NCBI GenBank assembly: GCA_013396635.1
Contig: WBMW01004108.1
Span: forward strand, 1,238,119 to 1,302,118
DNA length: 64,000 bases
Direction: 5' to 3'
DNA from: Penelope pileata
Lineage: Eukaryota; Chordata; Aves; Galliformes; Cracidae
The notes beneath the pieces are model-generated. The model ran no database searches, was not told the DNA's origin, and saw only the letters and a list, made by a program, of their open reading frames with translations. The position numbers and the translations under genes are program-made. Below are positions 63,401 to 64,000 of this stretch, one piece after another (the stretch's first letter is position 1; every line of letters begins with the position of its first letter).

Positions 63401-64000
63401 AACTGTGTTGCAATTGCACTTGTATTTCATAAACCTGTTTTTTTTCCACTAAGACCTTTAAAAATCTATTAATACTCATCATCTCCATTGTCCTCTCTCC
63501 TGTCACTTTCTGCATAGAGCAATTTGGATACACGTAAACTCCCCCACTGCCCACGGGCAAACCTTGACACACGGTCAAGTCTCATTCCCTTGACTATTTG
63601 TAGTCACTCCTAATCTCTCACCATCTCTGGCTTCTGAAACTCTTACAGTACATCTACATTTTGTTCCCACCATTGCCTCAAGGATTTTCCAGCTTATTTC
63701 TACTCAGCTCATGGTCTGATGGGTGGGAAAGCACCATAAAACGTTGACGCTTGACTAGGACGTGAGCTGTGACACACAACAGTTCAAGATGTCCCAGTTG
63801 GTCCTCATGGGGAACAGCTGACTCTGAACACATTACAGGATAGAAGCCCAAAACACAGAACTGTTGAGTTCAAATTGACTTGAAATGAGAGAGTTGGTTA
63901 ATTTTTTAGTTTGTTCATTTTGATTTTAGTTTTCCATTCATTTTTTTTGTTTTCATTAATGGCAGAAAATATATTGTTTTGGAGCCTGAGAACAGAACTG

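Larger units (their letters stand above)
57405..64000 (-). other. MYL3: MYL3 intron 1 (5' part outside window)
   Basis: At least 6.6 kb upstream of exon 2. I searched the minus strand for an ATG followed by Ala-Pro-Lys-Lys-like codons ending at a GT donor and found none, so this stretch is read as intron, possibly with an alternative promoter that I cannot see. It contains CR1 copies at 57448-57621 and 59685-60496. Mammalian PTH1R lies head-to-head with MYL3, so 5' exons of that neighbour could fall here, but none is recognised. Confidence 0.6.

Overview
The window is vertebrate nuclear DNA, and almost certainly from a bird. It is intron-rich and AT-leaning, has almost no long reading frames, and carries more than a dozen 5'-truncated CR1 LINE copies with the typical avian ATTCTATGATT-type 3' tail. 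It also holds a mariner element of the Galluhop type. The CR1 and Galluhop copies together, plus the myosin exons, point to a galliform such as chicken or a close relative. The species assignment is inference.

One protein-coding gene can be supported. It is an essential (alkali) myosin light chain on the minus strand, best matched by the ventricular/slow-muscle gene MYL3. Five coding exons are visible, read from high to low coordinate: 57377-57404 (28 bp), 52116-52265 (150 bp), 50732-50905 (174 bp), 48825-48902 (78 bp), and 47314-47349, which holds the last codons and the stop. All have GT/AG borders and compatible phases. Together they give about 152 codons, the whole conserved EF-hand body. 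The first exon, which carries the start codon and the Lys/Pro/Ala-rich N-terminal extension (about 40 residues in relatives), was not found and probably lies beyond 64000. The stop exon is followed after 7 nt by a strong 5' splice site, so the 3' UTR continues in a separate exon further down.

Layout: 1 to about 47300 is non-coding DNA 3' of MYL3 with scattered CR1 pieces, simple repeats, a nested CR1/unknown-insert/CR1 block at 17375-18115, and a CR1-CR1-Galluhop cluster at 31236-32833. 47314-57404 is the MYL3 exon-intron body. 57405-64000 is intron 1 (or 5' flank) of MYL3 and contains an 0.8 kb CR1 3' end at 59685-60496. I recognise no tRNA, rRNA, CRISPR, operon or prokaryotic feature. Apart from the myosin exons, reading frames of 60-195 codons look like chance or transposon frames.
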